Positions 50,003 to 58,669 of a DNA stretch of 64,000 nt are shown here, in pieces. How positions within the stretch are numbered: position 1 is the stretch's first letter; every line of letters starts with the position of its first letter. The DNA is taken from NCBI GenBank assembly GCA_900472295.1, contig UCIA01000040.1:69671-133670 (forward strand). Direction: 5' to 3'. The translations under genes were made by a program, and so were the position numbers. The stretch comes from Hyphomicrobiales bacterium. Lineage in GTDB: Bacteria; Pseudomonadota; Alphaproteobacteria; Rhizobiales; Rhizobiaceae. The notes below the pieces were generated by a model that ran no database searches, was not told the origin of the DNA, and was given only the letters and a program-made list of their open reading frames with translations.

Positions 50003-50761
50003 TCAGTGCCCGGGATGCAGGGCGTCGTTCAGATACATGCAGGTCAGCACGGCAAAGACGTAAGCCTGCAGGAAGGCGACCAGCAATTCCAGTGCGGTCA
50101 GCGCAACGGCCATGGCCAGCGGCAGCACCGAGCCGGCAATGCCAACGGCGCCCAGCGCGCTGAGGCTGACGACGAAGCCCGAAAACACTTTCAGCGTGAT
50201 GTGGCCGGCCAGCATGTTGGCGAACAGACGAACCGAGAGGCTGACCGGGCGCGACACGAAGGAGATCACTTCGATCAGCACCACCAGCGGCAGCAGGAAC
50301 ACCGGAACGCCATGCGGCACGAACAGCTTGAGGAAGCCCAGACCGTGCTTCGTGAAGCCATAGACAACCACGGTTCCGATCACCAGGGCGGCGAGGCCGA
50401 AGGTGACGATGATGTGGCTGGTGACGGTGAAGAAGTAGGGGAACAGGCCAAGCAGGTTGGCAACCAGGACGAACATGAACAGCGAGAACACGAAGGGGAA
50501 GAACTTCATACCCTGGTTCCCGGCGGCGTCGCGCAGCATGTTGGCGACGAATTCATAGCCCATTTCCGAAACCGACTGCAGGCGACCGGGTATCAGGCTG
50601 CGGCTGGAAGTCGAGAGGTACAGAAACGCCGATGCGACCAACACCGTCGCAACCATGAACAGGGCCGAATTGGTGAAGGATACGTCATAGCCGCCGATAT
50701 TGATCGGAATCAGCTTGACGATATGGAACTGGTGGATCGGATCGACCTTGTCAGCAGCCAT
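50003..50761 (-). CDS. atpB: ATP synthase F0 subunit a
   Basis: The protein is 252 aa with five to six helices. It forms the proton half-channels with the essential Arg in SLSVRLFANMLAGHITLK. Other signatures are SNLLGLFPYFF-like VANLLGLFPYFFTVTSHI and AFLQAYVFAVLTCMYLNDALHPGH at the C-terminus. It is 64 bp after atpI and 68 bp before atpE. Confidence 0.97.
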   Translation of the reverse strand: MAADKVDPIHQFHIVKLIPINIGGYDVSFTNSALFMVATVLVASAFLYLSTSSRSLIPGRLQSVSEMGYEFVANMLRDAAGNQGMKFFPFVFSLFMFVLVANLLGLFPYFFTVTSHIIVTFGLAALVIGTVVVYGFTKHGLGFLKLFVPHGVPVFLLPLVVLIEVISFVSRPVSLSVRLFANMLAGHITLKVFSGFVVSLSALGAVGIAGSVLPLAMAVALTALELLVAFLQAYVFAVLTCMYLNDALHPGH

Positions 50762-50824
50762 TTACATCCCCGTCAAAGCCGCGAACGGCCTTAAGTGTCC
50801 TTATGCGCCATTGGCGGCGCCATT

Positions 50825-51217
50825 TCATTCTTTCGGATCGCGCGACTTCTCGCTTTTTCCGAAATCCGCCACAACGCCTGCCGAACGCAAGACATTGAGC
50901 ACGCCGGCGCCAAAACCCAGCATCAGACCGACGATCAGACCCCATGGCGAAGATCCCGCCACACGATCCAGGAACCAGCCAAGGCCAACACCCACCACTA
51001 TCCCGGCGATGAACTCGCTGGACAGCTTGAGCGCCTGGCCATATCCGGCCGTCGCTTTCGCGCCATCATTCCCCTCGAGCCGGTCCGGCCGTCTTGTCGC
51101 AAGCGATGCTCCAAGCTCGCGCCGGCGGCGCTCGAGATCTTCATCGCGGATGTCGGCTTCGTGCTTGCTGCCGCGGCCGGTTTCTCCGGTTCCGTCTGGC
51201 CCGTTCTTGTCGGCCAT
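50825..51217 (-). CDS. atpI: ATP synthase assembly protein AtpI
   Basis: The protein is 130 aa. The first 60 residues are charged and polar (DIRDEDLERRRRELGASLATRRP). Two membrane helices follow: LSSEFIAGIVVGVGLGWFLDRVAG and GLIVGLMLGFGAGVLNVLR. This is the AtpI/Unc1 type found at the head of F0 operons, a helper for c-ring assembly. It is the first gene here; the F1 genes are elsewhere, as in other alphaproteobacteria. Confidence 0.93.
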   Translation of the reverse strand: MADKNGPDGTGETGRGSKHEADIRDEDLERRRRELGASLATRRPDRLEGNDGAKATAGYGQALKLSSEFIAGIVVGVGLGWFLDRVAGSSPWGLIVGLMLGFGAGVLNVLRSAGVVADFGKSEKSRDPKE

Positions 51218-51482
51218 CGTAACCCCCCTGCCCGGTCAGACCGTCACCGTCCGTCCGCTTCTAAGTCGCCGGCAACATAGTTAGAGGGTTTGCGCCCGTC
51301 AAGCCACGGGCGGAACTTCAAAGCCATGTATTTTCTTCATTAAAATCAAACACTTGGCGAGGTGCGACATCGTGCCCGGCACTATGGGGTCGGCACATGC
51401 CCCGAATCCGTCCGGCGGCCGCTGTCCGATTTCGGCTTCCGGGGCCTTTTGCGGTTCGTTTGTGACAGGCAAGCCGAAGGGC

Positions 51483-52667
51483 TCAGCTCCAGCCGCCGCC
51501 ATAGGTGCGATAGAAGATATGCAGGCCGATCTTGGTCATCTTCTGCATCGTGCGCGCCCAACCCGGATTGACGTAGTTGGCGTAGTAGTGGGTCGACGAG
51601 CCGACTTCCGGAATGAAGATCTTGCCGGCGGTGACCGCCATGGCGACATCCTGAGCCACCTTGTAGTGGGCGGGGCTCTCGACGCGCTTCTTGCGGCCAT
51701 CGCAGGCGAAGGAGAACTGGCAACGGTTCAGCCAGTTGTCGTTCTGGTAGACGACGCCGCAGATGGAGTTCGGATAGGCCGGATTGCGGACGCGGTTGAG
51801 GATAACTTGCGCGACCGCGGCCTGGCCGCGCACGGATTCGCTGCGGGCCTCGAAATAGATGCCGTTGGCAAGGCAGGTCTGCTCCTTCTTGGAGAAGACG
51901 CTGGCCGGCAGCGGGTTCTGGATCCACGAATGATCGCCCTTGGCCATCGGCGGAATGAAGCGGCCTTCGTTCGGCTCCTCATCCTGCAGCAGCACCTCGA
52001 AGGGCGAGGCCTTGGCGTAATCGGGCTCGGACTGGGCATAGGCGGTGGCCAGCACGTCCGGCCTGTCGTTGTTGACGAGTGCGGCAAGCATGGCCGGCAC
52101 GCCGGGATCGGGCTTCTTGTCTTCCCTCGTATGGAAAGCCTGGGCGATCTGGATTTCCTTGCCCTTGATGCCGGGCTTGGCGAAGGCCAGCTTCAGGCCG
52201 CTGTCCATGCTCGGGCGCAGCAGCGACGAGGTGCGTTGGAAGATCGAGCCGGCATTGAAGTTCTTTGGCGGCGCCACCGGCGAGATATGGACGATGCGGC
52301 CCTTCTTGTCGGCGCGCGTGACGCGGTCTTCATCGGGAACGGTGCCGGCAACATTGCCCTTGCCGCGAAACGAGACCGCGCCGACGCCGGCAATGTGCAC
52401 GCCGGAGCCGGAGAGCGAACCGGTGGTGACGGAATCGATGAAAGGCATTTCAGCGTTATGGACCGAGCCGGCGACGGAGCGCTCGACATAGGAATTCCAG
52501 CGCGCATTGGGCGCTTCAAGGCCGGAAATCAGGCTGCCAATGTCCTGGTAGGCGACGACGGTCGGAAAGCCGATCCAGATGCCGAGCCCAATGACCAATG
52601 GCGATACGAAGGAACGTTTTTTCTCACCGGCGGCGGCGGCCAGCCGCTTCAAGACACGTCGATGCAC
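51483..52667 (-). CDS. SleB-type cell wall hydrolase
   Basis: The protein is 394 aa from a GTG (VHRRVLKRLAA) with GGAGAG upstream. A membrane or signal segment is near residues 18-40 (FVSPLVIGLGIWIGFPTVVAY). The C-terminal Hydrolase_2/SleB domain spans about residues 280-390: LANGIYFEARSESVRGQAAVAQVILNRVRNPAYPNSICGVVYQN and CQFSFACDGRK, with the catalytic Glu in YFEARSE. It cuts peptidoglycan glycans; in alphaproteobacteria such proteins act in cell-wall turnover rather than spore germination. The N-terminal 250 residues are of unknown role. Confidence 0.85.
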   Translation of the reverse strand: MHRRVLKRLAAAAGEKKRSFVSPLVIGLGIWIGFPTVVAYQDIGSLISGLEAPNARWNSYVERSVAGSVHNAEMPFIDSVTTGSLSGSGVHIAGVGAVSFRGKGNVAGTVPDEDRVTRADKKGRIVHISPVAPPKNFNAGSIFQRTSSLLRPSMDSGLKLAFAKPGIKGKEIQIAQAFHTREDKKPDPGVPAMLAALVNNDRPDVLATAYAQSEPDYAKASPFEVLLQDEEPNEGRFIPPMAKGDHSWIQNPLPASVFSKKEQTCLANGIYFEARSESVRGQAAVAQVILNRVRNPAYPNSICGVVYQNDNWLNRCQFSFACDGRKKRVESPAHYKVAQDVAMAVTAGKIFIPEVGSSTHYYANYVNPGWARTMQKMTKIGLHIFYRTYGGGWS

Positions 52668-52813
52668 GGGGAACTCTCCAGAAACGCCACTGAGCCACTG
52701 GAGAGCCAAAGTGAAGCATTAACCTTGATGCGGGGTTAACGCCGTCGATCGCGTTTTCTCGAACCGGCCCGAAACGGAACGCCGTCTGCGGACCAATAGA
52801 ATAGGCCGAGCCG

Positions 52814-54124
52814 TCAGTTCGGCCGCAGCAAGATCGGCCAGGCGGTGAGTGCGCAAAGCGCCCCCACCAGCCAGATGCCCGGCCACGACCAGATGAGCAG
52901 CAAGGCCGGAATGGCCGTCGGCACCACGAAGAAGGCGATGAAGACGAAGCTGTTGGCAAGGCCAAGTGCTGTTCCGGCGCGGCTGGCGCCGGCTAGCGTG
53001 GCGAGTTCGGTGTAGGCGACGCCATGCCAGGCGGAGACCGAAATGCCGGCAACGACCAGCAGCACAGCGATCGCCGGCGTCAGCGCGGCATGGTTGCCCG
53101 GCGTGGCGGCTACCGTCAGGACGAGCAGGCCGAGGGCCGCGAAGCCGATCGCGCTGGTCATGCTGCAGAGACGCAGGAATGAGCGGCGGTTGCCGTGGCG
53201 GTCGGTGTAGCGGCCGCTCCAGACGCGCATGACCATGGCGCCTGTCTGCACCGCGGCAAGGCTGGCGCTGATGGTGAGCGTGCCCATGCCGGCGAAATCG
53301 TGCAGGAAGACGGAAGCGAAGGTGAGCACCGCCACCTGCGGAAAGCAGAGCAGGCCGATAGCTGTGGCAAGGCGCCAGACCTCGACATTGCGCAGCGGCG
53401 CCGGGCCGGCCGGGTCGGCCGTGCTGCCGGCATTATCGATCTCTTGGTCGATCTCTGGCGGCTGGTGCAGCCAGCGCCAGGCAAACAGCGCCGAGACGGC
53501 GTTCACCGCTGCCAGCAGCCCGAACACCGCCGCGAAGCCATGCACGGATGCCAGCGACGGCAGGACCAGCGCGCCGAGCCCGCCGCCAAGCGGCACCGCC
53601 GTCTGCCTGATGCTCATGGCAAAGCCACGCTCGCCCTCGTGGAACCAGGCCATGATGGCGCGGCCGCTGGAACCATTGACGCTGCCGCCGAGCAGGCCGG
53701 TGACCAGAAGGCATGCGGCCAGCATAGCGACGCCAGGCACATAAGTCGCCGACGGCACGATGAACAACGCCATGACCGCAAGCCAGGTCGCCGTCGCGCC
53801 GAGGCCGGTCAACAGCACGCCGCGATCGCCCCAGCGGTCGGTGAGCAGGCCCCAGGGCAATTCGCTCAGGGCAACCCCTAACCCGAGCAGGCCGAGGACC
53901 AGACCGAGGTTGCCGTTGGAGAGATGATAGCCCGAACGCAGAAACACCGCCGCCGCCGGTATGCCGGCGAAGGTGGCGGAGAAACTGGCATTGGCGGCAA
54001 CGCCGATGCCAAGCACCTTCCAGCGATGATTGGCGGCAAGGTTTTTCACGCCCGAGATGGCGCTGACCGGTTCGCGCCTGACACGGCCTGGCTCGCAATT
54101 CGGATCGGTGGCAGCAATCGACAT
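52814..54124 (-). CDS. MFS transporter
   Basis: The protein is 436 aa with 12 hydrophobic segments. The loop 2-3 motif LTDRWGDRGVLLTG and the motif RAIMAWFHEGERGFAMSIRQTAVPLGGGLGALVLPSL are typical of major facilitators, as is YTDRHGNRRSFLRLC. Substrate unknown. It is divergent from a LysR gene starting 124 bp away, which likely controls it. The start is the ATG reading MSIAATDP. Confidence 0.9.
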   Translation of the reverse strand: MSIAATDPNCEPGRVRREPVSAISGVKNLAANHRWKVLGIGVAANASFSATFAGIPAAAVFLRSGYHLSNGNLGLVLGLLGLGVALSELPWGLLTDRWGDRGVLLTGLGATATWLAVMALFIVPSATYVPGVAMLAACLLVTGLLGGSVNGSSGRAIMAWFHEGERGFAMSIRQTAVPLGGGLGALVLPSLASVHGFAAVFGLLAAVNAVSALFAWRWLHQPPEIDQEIDNAGSTADPAGPAPLRNVEVWRLATAIGLLCFPQVAVLTFASVFLHDFAGMGTLTISASLAAVQTGAMVMRVWSGRYTDRHGNRRSFLRLCSMTSAIGFAALGLLVLTVAATPGNHAALTPAIAVLLVVAGISVSAWHGVAYTELATLAGASRAGTALGLANSFVFIAFFVVPTAIPALLLIWSWPGIWLVGALCALTAWPILLRPN

Positions 54125-54202
54125 GGCGCGACTCCTCTTGAGGTATCGGGGTCGACCCGACCTTGACGCCTTGTCTCTATCGCCATAGCTTCATCCTGAA
54201 TA

Positions 54203-54230
54203 TCGGGAAGTTTTTGACAATTGATCCCGA
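54203..54230. promoter_or_regulatory. Possible LysR operator between the MFS and LysR genes
   Basis: TCGGGA (54203-54208) and TCCCGA (54225-54230) are an inverted pair 16 bp apart in a divergent gap, in the position where a LysR protein would bind. The site is short and could be chance. Confidence 0.35.
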
Positions 54231-54247
54231 AAAATAGGACTGTTTCC

Positions 54248-55156
54248 ATGCGACGCGTCACCTTCGACCTCGATGTCCTCAGAAGCTTCGTCACCGGCAT
54301 GGAGCTCGGCAGCTTCGCCAAGGCCGCCGAGCGGCTCGGACGCTCGACCTCGGCGGTCAGCGCGCAATTGAAGAAGCTGGAGGAACAGGCGGCGACGCCG
54401 ATCTTCCGCAAGTCGGGCCGCGGCCTGGCGCTGACGGAAGCCGGCGAAACGATGCTTGGCTATGCCAGGCGGCTGCTAGAATTGAATGACGAGGCGGCTT
54501 CCGCCATCCACGATGTCGAACTGGAAGGATGGGTCAGGCTCGGCCTGCAGGAGGATTTCGGCGAGGCGGTGCTGCCGGAGGTGCTCGGACGCTTCGCCCG
54601 CGCGCACCCCAAGGTCAAGATCGAGGCGCGGATCGGACGCAGCTACGAACTTGCCGAGCGGATCACCTCAGGCAATCTCGACATTGCGCTGGCCTGGGAC
54701 AGCGGCCAGGCGCTGCCCTACAGCCGGCATGTCGGCGATGCGCAGTTGCGCTGGATCGGCCCGGCAAAGCTGATCGAGACCAGCCTGCGCGAGGGCGAAG
54801 CGCTGCCGCTGGTAGCGCTCGAAGCGCCATGCCTGCTGCGCACGGTGACGACGGAAACGCTCGACCGCGCCGGCCTGCCGTGGCGGATGGCTTTCTCCAG
54901 CCCCAGCCTCGGCGGCATCTGGGCGGCGGTCGCAGCCGGGCTGGGACTGACGATCCGTACCGATATCGGCCTGCCGGCCAATGTCAGGGCAATGGCGCCA
55001 AAGGTGCTGGGCCTGCCGGCGCTGCCGACCATGGCGCTGGTGCTGCACCAGAAAGACGCGGAGCTGGACCCGGTGGCGGCGCGGCTGGCGGATATATTGC
55101 TGCAGGCGGCGGTGGAGGCGCTGCCGAAGGGCGCGCGGTTGAGGGAGGTCGCTTAG
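54248..55156 (+). CDS. LysR family transcriptional regulator
   Basis: The protein is 302 aa from the ATG reading MRRVTFDLDVLRSF. The winged helix-turn-helix spans about residues 5-65 (FVTGMELGSFAKAAERLGRSTSAVSAQLKKLEEQ), followed by a ligand-binding domain (GWVRLGLQEDFGEAVLPEVLGRF). It is divergent from an MFS transporter and probably its regulator. The 3' end is followed by a palindromic repeat shared with another locus. Confidence 0.93.
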   Translation: MRRVTFDLDVLRSFVTGMELGSFAKAAERLGRSTSAVSAQLKKLEEQAATPIFRKSGRGLALTEAGETMLGYARRLLELNDEAASAIHDVELEGWVRLGLQEDFGEAVLPEVLGRFARAHPKVKIEARIGRSYELAERITSGNLDIALAWDSGQALPYSRHVGDAQLRWIGPAKLIETSLREGEALPLVALEAPCLLRTVTTETLDRAGLPWRMAFSSPSLGGIWAAVAAGLGLTIRTDIGLPANVRAMAPKVLGLPALPTMALVLHQKDAELDPVAARLADILLQAAVEALPKGARLREVA

Positions 55157-55180
55157 GGTTTCTGGGCTATGCCTCTGACC

Positions 55181-55241
55181 TTCGTCATCCTAGGGTCTGC
55201 GCCGCGTCGCTTCGCTCCTTGCTCCGCCCTAGGATGACGAA
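55181..55241. repeat. Palindromic repeat copy, 15-bp terminal inverted repeats
   Basis: TTCGTCATCCTAGGG (55181-55195) is the exact complement of 55227-55241. The inner sequence and right arm, 43 bp, are identical to 48404-48446. It lies between a LysR gene and der, which converge on it, so it may also act as a terminator. Confidence 0.85.
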
Positions 55242-55271
55242 GCGATGGGCGTTCCGGCCAGCGACCATCGC

Positions 55272-56705
55272 TCACTTGCGCTTGTTCGCCCGCCCCGCGA
55301 ACGGATTGTCCGACGTCCGCAGCGCTATCCGGATCGGCACGCCCGGCATGTCGAACGCTTCGCGCAAGCTGTTGGAGAGGTAGCGGACATAGGATTGCGG
55401 CATCGCGTCGGGCCTTGAGCACTGGACGACGAAACCCGGCGGCCGCGTCTTGGCCTGCGTCACATACTTGACCTTGAGCCGGCGGCCGGCGACGGCGGGC
55501 GGCGGGTGATGCGCCAGAATGCTTTCCAGCCAGCGGTTGAGCTTGCCGGTCGAAACGCGGCTGTTCCACACCTTGTGCGTCTTGATGACGGCATCCATCA
55601 GCTTGTCGAGGCTGCGGCCGGTCTCGGCCGAAACCGTCACCGCCTGGATGCCGCGCACCTGCGGCAAAAGCCGCGTGGTCTTTTCGCGCAGTTCCGCCAG
55701 CAGTTCCTGCGGATTGTCGATCAGGTCCCATTTGTTGAAGGCGATGACCGGCGCCCTGCCCTCGCGGATGATCAGGTCGGCGATCTGCAGGTCCTGCTTC
55801 TCGAAGGGGATGGTGGCGTCGAGCACGATGATGACGATCTCGGCAAAGCGGATGGCGCGCAGGCCGTCCTGCACCGACATCACTTCCAGCTTTTCGTGGA
55901 TCCTGGCCTTGCGGCGCATGCCGGCGGTGTCAAACAGTTTTAGCCGGCGGCCATGCCAGTCCCAGTCGACGGAGATGGAATCGCGAGTGATGCCGGCTTC
56001 CGGGCCGGTCAACAGCCGCTCCTCGCCGATCAGCGCGTTGATCAGCGTCGACTTGCCGGCGTTGGGGCGGCCGACGACGGCGATGCGCATCGGCTTGGTG
56101 TCGTCATAGGCGGGTTCGGCGTCCGGATCGGTGATGTCCTCGCCGATGAGCACCTCGCTGGCCGCGACCTCGTCCTCGGACTCAGCCTCTTCCTCGTCGA
56201 AAGCGCGCTTCTCGCCAAGAGCTTCGATCACCGCGTCGCGCAGATCGGGCATGCCCTGGCCGTGCTCCGCCGAGACCGGGATCGGTTCGCCGAGGCCGAG
56301 CTCCCAGGCTTCCAGCATGCCGCCCTGCGCCCCCTTGGCCTCGGCCTTGTTGGCGACCAGCACCACCGGCTTGCCGGATTTGCGCACGATCTCGGCAAAG
56401 GTGCGGTCGTCTGGCAGCAGGCCGGATTTGGCGTCGATGGTGAAGAAGATCAGGTCGGCTTCGTGGATGGCGATCTCGGTCTGCGCCCGCATGCGGCCGG
56501 GCAACGTCGAGGCGGCGGCGTCCTCGAAACCGGCGGTGTCGATGACATCGAAATGCAAATCGTAGAGTTTGGCTGCGTGGACGCGACGATCGCGGGTGAC
56601 GCCCGGCGTGTCGTCGACAAGCGCCAGCTTCCGTCCCACCAGCCGGTTGAAAAGCGTCGATTTGCCGACGTTAGGCCGGCCGATAATGGCGACTTTGAAT
56701 GTCAT
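55272..56705 (-). CDS. der: Ribosome biogenesis GTPase Der (EngA)
   Basis: The protein is 477 aa with two GTPase domains in tandem. The P-loops are AIIGRPNVGKSTLFNRL and AVVGRPNAGKSTLINAL; the switch regions are DTPGVTRDRR and DTAGMRRKARI; and the guanine-specificity motifs are VANKAEAKG (NKAE) and AFNKWDLID (NKWD). A KH-like domain follows (GRRLKVKYVTQAKTRPPGFVVQCSRPDAM). It acts in 50S assembly. The start is MTFKVAIIG. It follows the YfgM-like gene on the same strand. Confidence 0.97.
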   Translation of the reverse strand: MTFKVAIIGRPNVGKSTLFNRLVGRKLALVDDTPGVTRDRRVHAAKLYDLHFDVIDTAGFEDAAASTLPGRMRAQTEIAIHEADLIFFTIDAKSGLLPDDRTFAEIVRKSGKPVVLVANKAEAKGAQGGMLEAWELGLGEPIPVSAEHGQGMPDLRDAVIEALGEKRAFDEEEAESEDEVAASEVLIGEDITDPDAEPAYDDTKPMRIAVVGRPNAGKSTLINALIGEERLLTGPEAGITRDSISVDWDWHGRRLKLFDTAGMRRKARIHEKLEVMSVQDGLRAIRFAEIVIIVLDATIPFEKQDLQIADLIIREGRAPVIAFNKWDLIDNPQELLAELREKTTRLLPQVRGIQAVTVSAETGRSLDKLMDAVIKTHKVWNSRVSTGKLNRWLESILAHHPPPAVAGRRLKVKYVTQAKTRPPGFVVQCSRPDAMPQSYVRYLSNSLREAFDMPGVPIRIALRTSDNPFAGRANKRK

Positions 56706-56781
56706 CGCGCCACCCATATCATCGCCCGAACCGCAGCGCACCCTTGGGTCAGGCCCGAGGGCAGGCTTTGGGCGATGCGTA

Positions 56782-57444
56782 TCATGACGCGCCCGAGCCG
56801 CGGATCAGTTCGGACATCAGCGTCGCCCGCTGGCGCGCATTGCGCGGGGCGCCGTCATCGGCGGCGATCTGGTCGAACAGTTTCAGCGCATCCTGGGCCT
56901 TGCCTGCCTTCCAGGCGGCAAGGCCGAGCGCTTCGCGCGCCGTGTGGCGCAGCGTGTTGTTGTCGGCGGTCAGCGCTTCGACGCGGCTGGAGACGTCGGC
57001 AAGCGAGCCATTGTCGACGAGCACCAAGGCGGCCCGCAGGCGCGCCATGTCGCGAATGCCCTGGGGAATGGCGGTGTCGGCGGCGACGCCGTCGAAATCT
57101 GCCACGGCAGCGGCAAAGTCGCCCTTGTCGGCCTTGACGGTTGCCGCGCGCATGCGGGCGAGCAGCGGATAGGCGCCGTAGCCGTCCTTTTCCAGCTGCT
57201 CAAGTGCTGTCAGCGCTTCATCGTTCTTGCCGTCATTGGCAAGCTTGAGCGCCTCCGAAAAAGCATCGCCCGAGCGGTTGGCGCGGCTCTCGTCCCAATA
57301 GCGGTAGCCGACGAAGACAGCGGTGCCGAGCACCACCAGGATGGCGAGGCCAAGCAAGGCCGGGCCGAAACGGTCCCAAAGCACCTGCGCCTTTTCGCGA
57401 CGGATCTCGTCGTTGACTTCGCGGATAAAACTGTCGTCGGACAT
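56782..57444 (-). CDS. YfgM-like tetratricopeptide protein
   Basis: The protein is 220 aa. It is anchored by one membrane helix near residues 28-46 (ALLGLAILVVLGTAVFVGYRYW), followed by TPR repeats (DAFSEALKLANDGKNDEALTALEQLEKDGY). This is the YfgM/AncA layout, a periplasmic helper of protein transport through SecYEG. It is followed by der after 76 bp. In many relatives a BamB-type beta-propeller lipoprotein lies between them, and it is not present here. Confidence 0.85.
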   Translation of the reverse strand: MSDDSFIREVNDEIRREKAQVLWDRFGPALLGLAILVVLGTAVFVGYRYWDESRANRSGDAFSEALKLANDGKNDEALTALEQLEKDGYGAYPLLARMRAATVKADKGDFAAAVADFDGVAADTAIPQGIRDMARLRAALVLVDNGSLADVSSRVEALTADNNTLRHTAREALGLAAWKAGKAQDALKLFDQIAADDGAPRNARQRATLMSELIRGSGAS

Positions 57445-57638
57445 CAATCAAAACCATTGCTGCCCCAACAGGGGCGCTTCTTGAGCCCCGCGTTTTAGCG
57501 AAATTTTGTCGGCATGGAAGGGGCTGGGCAGGAAAATCGGCTAATCGCTGGGTAGGCAGCCACCGACATTGACCGCACCCGTGCCACATTTTGCCGATAG
57601 CCGGCTTTGACTGCCTCCGGATCAAGCCCCGATTGCCG

Positions 57639-58643
57639 ATGCCTCTTTTGTCCCGCGTTGTTGCGTTTTCCACAGCCGTGCTCACCACGGCGGGCGCTGC
57701 TTACGCCGACCCGCCGGCGCCGCCAGCCCACGCAAAGCCGAAGCAGATCGTCATCATCTCGTTCGACAGTGCCCGCGAGGTCTCGCAATGGCAGCGCAGC
57801 CGGGCGCTGGCCAAGCGCACCGGAGCGCACTTCACCTACTTTCTGTCCTGTGTGTTCCTGCTATCGCCGCAGACGCGCGCCGAATACACCGCGCCCGGCA
57901 AGAGCGCCGGCAAATCCAACATCGGCTTTGCCGCCTCGAAGCAGGACGTCGCCGAGCGGCTGGACCAGATCGGGCTCGCGGCGTCGGAAGGCCATGACAT
58001 TGCCAGCCATGCCTGCGGCCATTTCGACGGCAAGGACTGGAGCAAGGCCGACTGGCTGAAGGAATTCGCCTCGTTCGAGCGCATTCTGGAGAACGCATAC
58101 TCGATCAACAGCATTACGCCCGAGCCCAAGGGCTGGCGCGACATTGCCCATGCAGTGACCGGTTTTCGCGCGCCATATTTGTCGACCAGCAAGGCGCTCT
58201 ACGAAGCCCTGCCGGCGGCCGGTTACCAGTTCGACGCCAGCGGCGTTTCAAAAGGCCCGGTCGAGGCCCCGACCAGCGGCGGCCTCACCCGCTTTTCGCT
58301 GCCGCAGATCCCGGAAGGCCCGAGTTCAAGGCCGGTGATCGCCATGGACTACAATCTCTATGTCCGCCATTCCGGCGGCTTCGAGCGGCCGAGCCAGGCA
58401 GCCGACTTCACCGAGCGGACCTACCAGGCCTTCCGCGACGCCTTCGACAAGCAGTATCAGGGCAAGCGCATCCCGCTGGAGCTCGGCTTCCACTTCACCC
58501 TGATGAACAACGGCGCCTACTGGAACGCGCTGGAACGCTTCGCCGGCGAAGTCTGCGTCAGGGCCGATGTCGAGTGCATCAGTTTTCGCGATTATGTCGC
58601 GCGGCAGCGTGGCGGCGAGAAGCAGGCGTCAGTGGGCGGCTGA
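57639..58643 (+). CDS. Secreted polysaccharide deacetylase family protein
   Basis: The protein is 334 aa from the ATG reading MPLLSRVVAFS. A signal peptide is present (STAVLTTAGAAYAD). The NodB-homology fold is indicated by VIISFDSAREVSQW (likely the catalytic Asp region), GHDIASHACGHFDG (His-x3-His metal ligands) and VTGFRAPYLSTSKALYEAL. Usual substrates are N- or O-acetyl groups of cell-surface glycans; the true one is unknown. It converges with bacA. Confidence 0.85.
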   Translation: MPLLSRVVAFSTAVLTTAGAAYADPPAPPAHAKPKQIVIISFDSAREVSQWQRSRALAKRTGAHFTYFLSCVFLLSPQTRAEYTAPGKSAGKSNIGFAASKQDVAERLDQIGLAASEGHDIASHACGHFDGKDWSKADWLKEFASFERILENAYSINSITPEPKGWRDIAHAVTGFRAPYLSTSKALYEALPAAGYQFDASGVSKGPVEAPTSGGLTRFSLPQIPEGPSSRPVIAMDYNLYVRHSGGFERPSQAADFTERTYQAFRDAFDKQYQGKRIPLELGFHFTLMNNGAYWNALERFAGEVCVRADVECISFRDYVARQRGGEKQASVGG

Positions 58644-58669
58644 GCCGCCCACAAACTCGCCAGATTTAG

